From Microlunatus speluncae (lineage in GTDB: Bacteria; Actinomycetota; Actinomycetes; Propionibacteriales; Propionibacteriaceae), in contig NZ_VKCZ01000020.1 in NCBI RefSeq assembly GCF_009299835.1, positions 744,001 through 808,000 of the forward strand: a stretch of 64,000 nucleotides of DNA, read 5' to 3'. Position 1 is the stretch's first letter. Each line of letters opens with the position of its first letter. This document shows, one piece after another, positions 56,953 to 64,000 of the stretch. The position numbers were made by a program, and so were the translations under genes. The notes beneath the pieces are model-generated. The model saw nothing but the letters and a program-made list of their open reading frames with translations. It made no database searches and was not told the origin of the DNA.

Positions 56953-57663
56953 GTGGCGACTCTGGTAACGAGGGCACCACGCGTCGACCCCGACCCGGCC
57001 GAATGGCCCTGGGGATTCCACATGAGGCTGCCGGAGGTCGATCTCGACGCGATTGCGGACTTGTGCGACCGGCAGTGGGCTACCGCCAATGGCGGGGACC
57101 TCACCTACTCCATTGCCGTACCGAAGTGGCAGTTCTTGCACTATCTGGTGGAGCGGCGCGGCCTGCTGCTACACGGGTCCCAGACCCCCGGCATCGATCT
57201 GCTAGAGCCCCGAAGCCGAAGCTGGGGCGGCGGGCGGGTAGCCGGCCAGCCCGGCGTCTTCGCGGTAGATCACGCACTGTTCGCGATCTACTTCGGCATC
57301 ATTGACAAATCGCGCGTCCCGAACATGTCGAACGAGATCTCCTGGCAGCGGCGACCCGACGGCCAGCGCGAACGTTGCTTCATTCTCTCGATCAACGGCA
57401 TAGCCCTTGCAGACCGGCCGTTCTGCAACTCCACCATCTATGTCCTGCCACCGGACACCTTCAAGAAGAGCGGCGAGCTGACGAGTGTCGTGCCCGTACG
57501 GCCACTGGCGCGGCTCGCCATCAGCCCGTCGGACTTTCCGCTTCTTGATCGCCTGTGGGGCAGTGATCTAGGGCCCTTGAGCTTCCAGTTTGGTGACCGA
57601 TTCCCCTTCCTTCGCGATGTCGGCTCCTGGCCGACCAAAACACTCGACGGCCGGGACGGCTGA
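56953..57663 (+). CDS. Uncharacterised protein paired with the HEAT-repeat protein
   Basis: About 236 residues from GTG 56953 (longer in-frame starts overlap the HEAT gene). Notable segments: WPWGFHMRLPEVDLDAIADLCDRQW, FLHYLVERRGLLLHGSQTPGIDLLEPRS and GVFAVDHALFAIYFGIIDKSR, then FCNSTIYVLPPDTFKK. The LLHGS...EPR and VFAVDH...A arrangement recalls folds in which a His-Gly-Ser strand starts an NAD- or nucleotide-binding pocket (as in ADP-ribosyltransferase-like proteins). I could not confirm a family. No signal peptide. Confidence 0.6.
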   Translation: MATLVTRAPRVDPDPAEWPWGFHMRLPEVDLDAIADLCDRQWATANGGDLTYSIAVPKWQFLHYLVERRGLLLHGSQTPGIDLLEPRSRSWGGGRVAGQPGVFAVDHALFAIYFGIIDKSRVPNMSNEISWQRRPDGQRERCFILSINGIALADRPFCNSTIYVLPPDTFKKSGELTSVVPVRPLARLAISPSDFPLLDRLWGSDLGPLSFQFGDRFPFLRDVGSWPTKTLDGRDG

Positions 57664-57826
57664 GACTCAGACCTGCGGACAGTCCAGACAGCACACCCGG
57701 CCAACGACGGCCGGCATGATTGCAGCGCTCCACCGCACCACGTCACAGCGAAGTGGGGCAGCCGGAGGGGTGAATTCGCCGTCGTTGTCGGTGCTGGTGC
57801 GTATCTTCGGCCGGACACTGTTCTCG

Positions 57827-58810
57827 ATGTGGATGGGTGACGACGTGGATCAGGCGGCTTCAGCGGCACCAGATGTAGTCAGTGACGCGGATCGCTGGTC
57901 ACCGCCCGACCTCAGTGGTTTCGTGGCCGTGGTGACTGGGGCGAATCGAGGTGCTGGCCGAGGTGTCGCTCGAGTGCTCGGCAGGTGCGGCGCGACGGTG
58001 TACGTGACAGGCCGCAGCAGGGCGGGCCGCAGCTCAACGACTGCCGGCGAGGACGTGACTCTGTCTGAGACGGCCCGGATGGTGTCCGATCTCGGCGGGA
58101 TCGGTATCGCGGTGGAGGTTGACCACGCTGTCGACGCCGAGGTCGAGGTGCTGTTCACGAAGGTGCAGCACGAACAGGGCAAACTCGACATCTTGGTCAA
58201 CAACGCCTGGGGCGGATACAGCGTTACGGACGGCACGTTGGACGAGCCGTTCTGGTTGCAACCGATGCTCCGGTTCGATCGGATGTGGACGGTGGGCGTC
58301 CGGTCCAACCTGGTGGCGACTCGCTTGGGCCTTCCGCTACTACTTGCGGCAGGGCGCGGGCTGGTGGTCAATACGACACTGATGTTCGCCGACCTGGCAC
58401 ACGACATCGGTGCACTCGTCGGTGAAGCTCCCGCCGATTTGGAGAAGCCGGCTTCCGAAGGGCATGCGGGATGCGCGCTCTTCTACCGAACGGCGAAATT
58501 GGCCATCAACCAAATGACGTTATACATGGCCAAGGACCTCGCCTGGAATGGGCACCGAGTGGCCATGGTCGCGCTCTCGCCGGGCTTCATGCGCACTGAG
58601 GCGATCATGGACGAGGTTGGCAGCGACGCGGGGCACTGGTACACCGAGCCGATCCTTGACGGAACTGAATCAACCGAGCTGACCGGCCGAGGGGTTGTTG
58701 CGCTCGCGACAGACAACGAGATCCTCGCCAAGTCTGGCCAGACCCTCAGCACTCGCCAACTGGCGCGGGACTACGGGTATTCCGACGTCGATGGACGATC
58801 ACCGGTCTAA
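57827..58810 (+). CDS. SDR family oxidoreductase
   Basis: 327 residues. VTGANRGAGRGVARVLGRCGATVYVTGRS is the cofactor fold (TGANRGAG, residues ~37-44). LDILVNNAWGGY is the NNAG-like strand. The catalytic Tyr-Lys are in FYRTAKLAINQM, with VNTTLMF at the Ser position, and LSPGFMRTEAI follows. The insertion after NNAWGG and the long C-terminus fit the larger SDR group often annotated as dehydrogenase/reductase member 1-like. Start uncertain (ATG 57827, ATG 57833 or GTG 57845). Confidence 0.88.
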   Translation: MWMGDDVDQAASAAPDVVSDADRWSPPDLSGFVAVVTGANRGAGRGVARVLGRCGATVYVTGRSRAGRSSTTAGEDVTLSETARMVSDLGGIGIAVEVDHAVDAEVEVLFTKVQHEQGKLDILVNNAWGGYSVTDGTLDEPFWLQPMLRFDRMWTVGVRSNLVATRLGLPLLLAAGRGLVVNTTLMFADLAHDIGALVGEAPADLEKPASEGHAGCALFYRTAKLAINQMTLYMAKDLAWNGHRVAMVALSPGFMRTEAIMDEVGSDAGHWYTEPILDGTESTELTGRGVVALATDNEILAKSGQTLSTRQLARDYGYSDVDGRSPV

Positions 58811-58820
58811 CAGTCCAGGC

Positions 58821-59144
58821 TCAAGGAACAGCAAGAAAGATGCACGAGTCTTCGAAGTCGATGTTTATCACGTCCAGCCCTGGGTGGGTACTGAGAGTCT
58901 GTCGCGCGCGGCACGCGGAGGCGGATCCGGGTTCGAGCGCCGTGATCTTGAGACCCTTTTGCGCGATCGGCAAGGTGGCGTTTCCGGGTCCTGCGCCGAT
59001 CTCCAACAGGGTGGCATTGTCGCCTAGTCCGCATAGTTCGATGAGGTCGTCGAACAGTTGGGTCGGAAAGCTCGGTCGCGCGGAGAGGTAGAAGTCTGCG
59101 GACTGGTCGAAGGTCTCGCGCAGGGTGGAATCTGGTGCTGTCAC
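58821..59144 (-). pseudogene. Truncated class I SAM methyltransferase
   Basis: 107 residues starting TAPDSTLRETFDQSADFYLSARPSF, then motif I ATLLEIGAGPGNATLPIA and post-I ITALEPGSASACRA, and DVINIDFED. There it stops, where related proteins (for example the 257-residue enzyme at 49243-50016) continue for ~140 residues. The GTG start has GAGGAGG upstream, so it may still be translated. Loss of motifs III onward makes activity unlikely. Confidence 0.7.
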
Positions 59145-59185
59145 TGTGGGCCTCCTCGACAGGTCGTCTGAGTGGTCAAAGTTGA

Positions 59186-60049
59186 TCAAGCCGTGTAGTC
59201 GACGGCGATCGTCGACCAAACCGTTTCGAACCATTGCTGCGCTTGGTGCGCGAACGACGGTGAGCCGTCGTCGCCCTTGTCCGCCTGCCGGTCGAAGGTG
59301 GCACTGTCCCAACCTGACGGGTGGTGCAGGGTGAGGTCCCGGCCGTGCAGCGTCACGGAGTGCTCGGTGATCGGGTAGAAGCCGATCAAGGTCCGTTCGC
59401 GGTTCAGCGTGTACATCTTCATGACCGGCGCCATCCGATGAACCCGGACCGCGACCGTTGCGGCGTGGATCAGACCAGTGCTGGTCAGTTCCTCGACCGA
59501 GGACTTGATCCTGGCAACGGCACGCTCGGTCAGCGGCGCGAGGCTCTCCTGTAACCCCGTCGCATCTTGGGATGGGTCTACAGGTTGCGGCAGCGCGACG
59601 TCGACGGCGGGATCGGTGAGGAGCAGACGGATCCGAAGAGCCCGCACAGCGGCCTGCCCGGACCGGACCACGTCGAGCGCGCCGGGCAGCATGTGACTCA
59701 GGGTTTCACCGCGCCACCCGGCGTAATCGATCGACACATCCGTACGGTCCAAGGCCGTGCGCAAGTAGCTGCGGATGTCGGTCGGCACCGACTGACGGGT
59801 CCGGACGAATGATCCGCTGCCTTGGCGGCTGACGATCAGACCCTCGCGATCCAGGATCCGCAGTGCCGCCTTGACCGTTTCTCGCGCCACGCCGTACCGC
59901 TCGGCCAGCTGCAACTGGGTCGGCAGTCGCTCACCCGACGTCAACCGACCGGACAAGATCGCAGCCCGCAGCGCGTTCGCAATCTGCTGCGACGGCGTGC
60001 GCGGGTCGTCGGGGTCGAATTCAATGAGGCGATCAAGTACCGAAGACAC
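59186..60049 (-). CDS. GntR family transcriptional regulator
   Basis: 287 residues. N-terminal winged helix: SQQIANALRAAILSGRLTSGERLPTQLQLAERYGVARETVKAALRILDREGLIVSRQGSGSFV, the GntR signature. The C-terminal ~200 residues do not look like a UTRA domain. They carry VDYAGWRGETLSHMLPGALD-like and HRMAPVMKMYTLNRERTLIGFYPI segments, possibly a phospholipase-D-like or nucleoside-binding effector domain. The GTG at 60049 has AAGGAG upstream. A near-palindrome TTTGACTAGCCAAA (60062-60075) lies just before it. Confidence 0.88.
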   Translation of the reverse strand: MSSVLDRLIEFDPDDPRTPSQQIANALRAAILSGRLTSGERLPTQLQLAERYGVARETVKAALRILDREGLIVSRQGSGSFVRTRQSVPTDIRSYLRTALDRTDVSIDYAGWRGETLSHMLPGALDVVRSGQAAVRALRIRLLLTDPAVDVALPQPVDPSQDATGLQESLAPLTERAVARIKSSVEELTSTGLIHAATVAVRVHRMAPVMKMYTLNRERTLIGFYPITEHSVTLHGRDLTLHHPSGWDSATFDRQADKGDDGSPSFAHQAQQWFETVWSTIAVDYTA

Positions 60050-60061
60050 GGAGCTCCTTGA

Positions 60062-60075
60062 TTTGACTAGCCAAA
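60062..60075. promoter_or_regulatory. Candidate GntR operator
   Basis: TTTGACTAGCCAAA, symmetric at 12 of 14 positions, 13 bp upstream of the gntR start. Its TTGACTAG half recurs in the marR operator at 60180. Confidence 0.5.
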
Positions 60076-60175
60076 CTGGCCAAAGTGTATCTTGCTTGTT
60101 CGCGCAATCAACCCGGTGCTGCACAGATGTCTTCGGCGTTGTCTCGCTTGGACTGCAAGATCCCTTACTGAATCT

Positions 60176-60196
60176 ATGATTGACTAGGTAAATCAT
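60176..60196. promoter_or_regulatory. Candidate MarR operator
   Basis: 21-bp imperfect palindrome ATGATT...AATCAT around GACTAGGTA, symmetric at 8 of 10 pairs. It lies immediately upstream of the marR gene, as expected for autoregulation. Confidence 0.55.
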
Positions 60197-60214
60197 ATGC
60201 ACGTTAGGATTCTC

Positions 60215-60664
60215 ATGACGGACTACCGGGACACCCTCAGCTATCGGCTCGTCCGACTCGGGCGGGAGACGGGCGCCAAATACGCCGCACGGCTCCGGCA
60301 GATGGGACTGCGCCCGCTGCACGTTCGACTCCTGACCGCGATCAGGGCTGCGGATCGCACGCCGCAGAACGAACACGCGGCGAATCTGGGCATCACCGGC
60401 GGATTCGTCGTGAGGCTGGCCGACGACCTCGAACGAATGGGCGCAGTGGCGCGAGAAAGGGATACCCAGGACCGACGCCGACAGTTCCTAGTGATCACCG
60501 CCACCGGAGAGTCCCTGCTACGCGAGGCGACACTTGCCGCAACCGGCCTCGACGAAGACCTGGCACGCGGGTTGTCTCCAGATGCGCTCACTCAGCTTGC
60601 GGAGTCGCTCGACAAGATCCGGGCCTCACTCGCATCCGGAGAGGACTGCACCAGTAGCGCCTGA
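60215..60664 (+). CDS. MarR family transcriptional regulator
   Basis: 149 residues. TLSYRLVRLGRETGAKYAARLRQMGLRPLHVRLLTAI is the dimerisation helix and first helices. NEHAANLGITGGFVVRLADDLERMGAVARERDTQDRRRQFLVIT is the winged helix with the DxRD-like wing (DTQDRR). A C-terminal helix pair completes the fold. ATG 60215 has AGGA upstream; ATG 60197 is an alternative. It diverges from the GntR gene; both upstream regions contain TTGACTAG. Confidence 0.88.
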   Translation: MTDYRDTLSYRLVRLGRETGAKYAARLRQMGLRPLHVRLLTAIRAADRTPQNEHAANLGITGGFVVRLADDLERMGAVARERDTQDRRRQFLVITATGESLLREATLAATGLDEDLARGLSPDALTQLAESLDKIRASLASGEDCTSSA

Positions 60665-60762
60665 CAGGAGACTCCGGCCCAAGCTTGGCAGCGTTCAAAG
60701 GATGAACACGGCTCCACAACTGATCGGCCTGTGCCATCTCGTCCCTATGTCGAGCGGTGGAA

Positions 60763-60933
60763 ATGAGGTTGGCTGACCCCATGGGCAACGCCGCCGTAGT
60801 AGTCGATCTGCTTGGCCAGGACCGTCCCATCGAGCTTGTCCGCAGGTTCGACCATGGGGCCGGCGGCACGTCGCTCGCCCGCCTCGACGGTCATCCAGTG
60901 GTGGTCAAGGCCTGGCCGACATCGCCAGCCTGA
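60763..60933 (+). pseudogene. Phosphotransferase N-lobe fragment
   Basis: A 56-codon reading frame, ATG to TGA. It encodes AAVVVDLLGQDRPIELVRRF, then GAGGTSLARLDGHPVVVKAWP, which reads as the glycine-rich strand and ATP-binding Lys of an aminoglycoside/protein-kinase-like N-lobe. Nothing of the catalytic loop follows. Probably the remnant of an APH-type gene. Confidence 0.5.
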
Positions 60934-61086
60934 GAGCAGACCCTCACCATCGGCCTCAACAACGCGAGAACGATGGTCGCTCGGTCCGTAACTGGGGCGA
61001 CAACCGTACCAACTGCCGGAGCCGTCCTTCACTCTCACCAGGTCCGATCCGGGTGTGCCCAATACATTCCCGTACCTGCCGGACGG

Positions 61087-62040
61087 CTAGATGACGACCA
61101 CAGTCACGAAGAACTCATGGTCCTGCTTGCGTCGCAAGCCACTCAGGTCCCGCGAAAACAATTCTGGGTCATCAATACGATGCTCAGGGTCATAAACCAC
61201 AGCGAATAGTCTTCGGCACTCGGCATAGTCGTGATAAGACTCGAAATCTACCTTCAACTCGTCCGCAATGTATTTCGCGTTAGCCTGATGAGCGTACTTG
61301 CATTCGACAACCACACCAACGCTCGGCACAACTAGGTCGATTCGCTTTGCATTTCCGGCACGTTTTGGCGTCCATTCTTCTCGAACGACGTCGACGTATA
61401 TAGATCTCAACACTGTCTCAACAAGGTCTTGAACATCGTATTCATTCTCGACAACGAAGGCCGTCCGACCATGGGATCGCGATCGAAGCCGCCGGGCAGA
61501 AACCGCAACCGATTTAAGTGCGTTCAGGACGAGCTCGTCTTGATTTGACTGAGGACCAAGCCCGGGCATCGGGACGTATCGATCTCGTCGGAGGCCGCAG
61601 ACAAGAGCCTCCAGATCCTCTCCTAGAAAGCTAGCCGTACATCCTCGAATATCCCATTCGTCGCCATGGCGCGTCCGCGACTTGCCGTAGTTCCCGTACT
61701 CGGTTATCCGTTTTCTATATTTATCACTACGAATCGCTAAAACGGAAGCGGTGAAATCTCCTGTCTTTCCTAAGGCAGCGATGAACTCCTGCTCAGCTAG
61801 GGACGCTTCAACGTACTCGAAAATTTCGGCCGGAGTGAAGACGACTCGATAACGGGTAAACGTGGCTCGGCCGCCGCGATCGGACTCGGGATCTGCAAAC
61901 TCGGCATAGATGGCGCCTTCTGCCTCGAGTGTGCGAAGTTGCTCGGCCATCTCGGGTATCAAGTCGTGGAACGTGTGGCCAAAGGCGTTGATGGTGACAG
62001 TCTCGATCAAAGACCCGAATCGACTCACGGTTCCGACCAA
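61087..62040 (-). CDS. Orphan nuclease with DpnII/MboI-like PD-(D/E)xK domain
   Basis: 317 residues. The N-terminal ~170 residues are unrecognised (FGSLIETVTINAFGHTFHDLIPEMAEQL, FTPAEIFEYVEASLAEQEFI...). The C-terminal ~120 residues match the REase DpnII-MboI family: NEYDVQDLVETVLRSIYVDVVREEWTPKRAG, RIDLVVPSVGVVVECKYA with Asp235 and Glu246-x-Lys248 as the metal/catalytic residues, then DELKVDFESYHDYAECRRLFAVVYDPEHRIDDP. No methyltransferase is adjacent, so it is not a normal restriction system. The gene is clearly AT-richer than its neighbours, a sign of transfer. A defence or abortive-infection effector is a reasonable inference. Confidence 0.8.
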   Translation of the reverse strand: MVGTVSRFGSLIETVTINAFGHTFHDLIPEMAEQLRTLEAEGAIYAEFADPESDRGGRATFTRYRVVFTPAEIFEYVEASLAEQEFIAALGKTGDFTASVLAIRSDKYRKRITEYGNYGKSRTRHGDEWDIRGCTASFLGEDLEALVCGLRRDRYVPMPGLGPQSNQDELVLNALKSVAVSARRLRSRSHGRTAFVVENEYDVQDLVETVLRSIYVDVVREEWTPKRAGNAKRIDLVVPSVGVVVECKYAHQANAKYIADELKVDFESYHDYAECRRLFAVVYDPEHRIDDPELFSRDLSGLRRKQDHEFFVTVVVI

Positions 62041-62424
62041 TCTTAGGTTCGCACTGCTGGCCAGGTTGCGTCATCGGCCGACAGAGTCACAGACTAGACC
62101 GTCTGCGGCGCGGCCCGCAGCAGGGCGAGGATACGCGCCGACTGGCTGAGCGCAGCCCGGCCTTGATTTCCACAGTGTCAGACTCGGCCGTGCCTGCCTT
62201 CAAAGCTGACCGCTTCCGTTCCGTCCTGGCCGGCTCGGTCAAGGGCGACGCCCTAATCGTGGACAGCGTCCCGTGGGCGTGCCGGCCTTGGCTGCGTCAC
62301 TCGGATCGCCTCCTGTCATGTCAGGCACATTATGTGTGTGGACCGACCGTAGGCGACGGCTCGGCCAGCAGAACCGGCCCGCATGGATGAGGCGGCGACG
62401 GCGTCAGTCGGACAGGATGGCTCG
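62041..62424. other. Intergenic region with no supported gene
   Basis: 384 bp between the divergent nuclease and 206-residue genes. It still contains short AT-richer stretches. No RNA or regulatory site recognised. Confidence 0.4.
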
Positions 62425-63045
62425 ATGAGGATGATCAAGACCGCCAATGAGGCGGAGATGATCGCGCTTTTCCTGCTCACTGAATGGGAGTCGAGCAGGT
62501 TCGGATCGGCTCTCCGTGAGGTCATCCATGAGATGGACCAACCTTCAGAGTTGGTGACTCGGCCCGACCTGGCCTCTGGCGCAGACAACGCGGCCAGACG
62601 CGACGTCCTGGCTCGCTTTCGCGGCTTTGGTCGGGATGAGGATCTCTTCGCGGGGTTCCCGCAGTCCGATGAAGTTCAGTGGGAGTGGGCTGAACTCGAT
62701 CCCGGGGAGGTGCTCGCGATCCGCTATATCCGGTATAGCTACTGGGATGAGATCAGCGGCGGGACACGGCTGCCGCCGGCCGCTGCACAGTTCGTGCGCC
62801 GCGGCGACAAGGTCTTTGGCCACATGACGACCGCTCATTTCCTCGACGCGGCAGATCAGGTCAAGGTCAGCTGGCCTGACTGGCCACCAATCATCGCCGT
62901 GCGTGCAACTCCGGCCGATCGGCCCGTCGTCCTGGAAGGCCATGCACGGCTAACGATCATGGCGATCGCAGCTGAGGCGATCCCAGACGTCAGCAGCGTT
63001 CTCATCGGCACATCGCCAGCGATGCCCACCTGGTCCGGCTACTGA
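62425..63045 (+). CDS. Hypothetical protein with ParB/Srx-like C-terminal motif
   Basis: 206 residues from ATG 62425. The N-terminus IKTANEAEMIALFLLTEWESSRFGSALREVI is helical, the middle Trp/Tyr-rich (ILAIRYIR-like LAIRYIRYSYWDEISGGTRLPP). The C-terminus PADRPVVLEGHARLTIMAIAAE, then VSSVLIGTSPAMPTW, matches a pattern seen in small bacterial proteins where 'EGHxRLT' follows a ParB/sulfiredoxin-like fold. Function unknown. It faces away from the nuclease gene and could be its neutralising partner or unrelated. Confidence 0.65.
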   Translation: MRMIKTANEAEMIALFLLTEWESSRFGSALREVIHEMDQPSELVTRPDLASGADNAARRDVLARFRGFGRDEDLFAGFPQSDEVQWEWAELDPGEVLAIRYIRYSYWDEISGGTRLPPAAAQFVRRGDKVFGHMTTAHFLDAADQVKVSWPDWPPIIAVRATPADRPVVLEGHARLTIMAIAAEAIPDVSSVLIGTSPAMPTWSGY

Positions 63046-63182
63046 GCAGGACGTCGGCAAGATCGGCCTCCTCCCGTCGCGCGCACGCCTTCGGTCGAGG
63101 GTTGGGTTCGCTAGTAGAGGTATCGACCATGATCAACTCGAGTTCGCTGACCCGCTCGCCGAGCAGCGCTCCGCTGTCGGCC

Positions 63183-63214
63183 TTGACTCCGTAGTTGGGT
63201 CCAGGGTTGACGAT
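63183..63214 (+). promoter_or_regulatory. MerR-type operator/promoter of the merR-like operon
   Basis: TTGACTCCGTAG at 63183, then a 20-bp spacer and GACGAT (63209-63214), 6 nt before the merR ATG. The -35 and first half-site resemble the classic mercury operator, although the second half-site is degenerate. Confidence 0.5.
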
Positions 63215-63220
63215 TGGAGT

Positions 63221-63622
63221 ATGCGAACCAGTGAGTTGGCCGGCCGGGTGGGTGTGAACTCGGAGACGTTGCGCTATTACGAGCGGCGCGGGCTGCTGGA
63301 GGAGCCGCCGCGGACGCCGGGCGGCTATCGGGACTATCCGCTCGGGACGGTCGGGTTGCTGCGGTTCATCAAACGGGCCCAGGAACTCGGCTTCACCCTC
63401 GATGAGGTCGAGGAGCTACTGCACCTCGACGCCGGCGGACCGGATAGCTGCGAGGTGGCCCGGGCGTTGGCCGAGCACCGCCGCAGTGATCTCGCGGCCC
63501 GGATCCGCGATCTGCAACGGATGCACGATTCATTGGCCGAGTTGGCTGCGACGTGTGACCTACCGCGAGCTGACCGGCGGTGCGCTCTGCTGGCGGCGAT
63601 CGATCAGGAGGTGGGGCGATGA
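63221..63622 (+). CDS. MerR family regulator, mercury/heavy-metal type
   Basis: 133 residues. MRTSELAGRVGVNSETLRYYERRGLLEEPPRTPGGYRDYP is the MerR winged helix. RFIKRAQELGFTLDEVEELLHLD matches mercury-type MerR closely. Cys residues expected for metal binding are present: one in GGPDSCEVARALAEH, one in AATCDLPRADRRCALL (CxxxxxxxxC). The stop overlaps the start of a thioredoxin-like gene, so it is the first gene of an operon. Confidence 0.9.
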   Translation: MRTSELAGRVGVNSETLRYYERRGLLEEPPRTPGGYRDYPLGTVGLLRFIKRAQELGFTLDEVEELLHLDAGGPDSCEVARALAEHRRSDLAARIRDLQRMHDSLAELAATCDLPRADRRCALLAAIDQEVGR

Positions 63623-63942
63623 GGCTGGAGGTGCTGCATGTCGACGAGTGCCCGAATCTGCCGCCGCTGCTGGCCCGCCTCGCCGAGGTCACCGACCTGC
63701 CCGTGGTGACTCGACAGGTCGAGACTGATGCCGAAGCGGCCGCGCTGGGGATGGCCGGTTCGCCGACGTTGTTGATCAACGGCACCGATCCGTTCGCCGG
63801 TCCGGAAGCGTGTCAATGTGGTGTGTCGTGCCGGCTATACCGAGACGAGGCCGGCCGGCTGGTGCCGGTCCCGACTGTTGATCAACTTGGGGCTGCGATC
63901 ACCGCGGCCGGCCTCAACCGGACTCGAAAGGCTGACCCATGA
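63619..63942 (+). CDS. Thioredoxin-like protein linked to mercury-type MerR
   Basis: 107 residues. LEVLHVDECPNLPPLLARLAEVTDLPVVTRQV has a single-Cys CPNLPP motif in the redox position of a thioredoxin fold. MAGSPTLLINGTDPFAG is the cis-Pro loop, and CQCGVSCRLYRDE is a Cys-rich extension. Proteins of this form sit beside merR and alkylmercury lyase genes in actinobacteria. ATG 63619 overlaps the merR stop (ATGA), and the downstream gene overlaps in the same way. Confidence 0.82.
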   Translation: MRLEVLHVDECPNLPPLLARLAEVTDLPVVTRQVETDAEAAALGMAGSPTLLINGTDPFAGPEACQCGVSCRLYRDEAGRLVPVPTVDQLGAAITAAGLNRTRKADP

Positions 63943-64000
63943 CCACTCTCAGCACCGCTCAAACGGCGACACGTTCGAGTTCGCCGCCATCCTCGGCCGG
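63939..64000 (+). CDS. Partial gene at the window edge
   Basis: ATG 63939 overlaps the stop of the thioredoxin-like gene (ATGA), giving MTTLSTAQTATRSS... for 20 codons before the window ends. By synteny it could be an alkylmercury lyase (merB) or another operon member, but too little sequence is present to tell. Confidence 0.4.
   Translation, partial: MTTLSTAQTATRSSSPPSSA

Overview
The window is a high-GC, gene-dense actinobacterial chromosome segment. GC-ending codons dominate, GTG starts are common, and many genes appear to be transcribed without a leader (a TANNNT -10 box 6-7 nt before the start codon). The gene set fits a soil Propionibacteriales/Microlunatus-like organism: split PurS/PurQ/PurL, purM followed by a DUF3073 gene, teichoic-acid-type CDP-glycerol transferases, FolD, metallopeptidase and GDSL lipase genes, DUF202 proteins and an alanine-type aminotransferase. 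The genus is inference only; no rRNA is present.

Layout. 0-6.6 kb holds two ABC exporter modules. One of them, a 1297-residue protein, carries about 1000 residues of Ser/Arg/Pro-rich low-complexity sequence before its ATPase domain. 6.6-9.9 kb is purSQL and 24.4-27.2 kb is purF-purM. The 14.5 kb between them contains a three-gene unknown operon, a VapBC-like toxin-antitoxin pair, a VOC protein, an aminotransferase, an M20 peptidase, a dicarboxylate transporter (dctA) divergent from its two-component system, two divergent CDP-glycerol transferase paralogues and an MFS exporter. 27-33 kb carries DUF3073, DUF4870, a hydrolase, a type II NADH dehydrogenase and a MerR-controlled MFS exporter. 33-42 kb has small-molecule kinases, tRNA-Phe, tRNA-Asp and tRNA-Glu, a ceramidase-like/SIS pair, an arsR relic and folD. 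42-54.7 kb has a secreted SH3/RlpA cell-wall protein, a GDSL lipase, a DUF202/DUF202/GroEL-apical-like membrane cluster, a FabH-like enzyme, two divergent Gfo/Idh oxidoreductases and a zinc metallopeptidase.

From tRNA-Lys (54.73 kb) to about 63.2 kb the style changes. There are gene fragments (two methyltransferases, one phosphotransferase), a HEAT-repeat protein with an unknown partner, a GntR/MarR pair sharing an operator-like motif, and a visibly AT-richer orphan nuclease of the DpnII/MboI type. This looks like an accessory island. The right edge enters a mercury-type MerR/thioredoxin-like operon.

Non-coding structure is rich. There are two mosaic elements of about 0.6-0.7 kb (31050-31660 and 50496-51195) with GTTCGTTCCC terminal inverted repeats and no gene, both lying between convergent genes. 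A short palindromic relative lies at 24258-24336. Two long perfect inverted repeats lie between convergent genes at 15248-15312 and 41166-41221. The observations most worth following are the mosaic repeat family, the membrane-anchored GroEL-apical-like protein, the disordered ABC fusion and the post-tRNA island.
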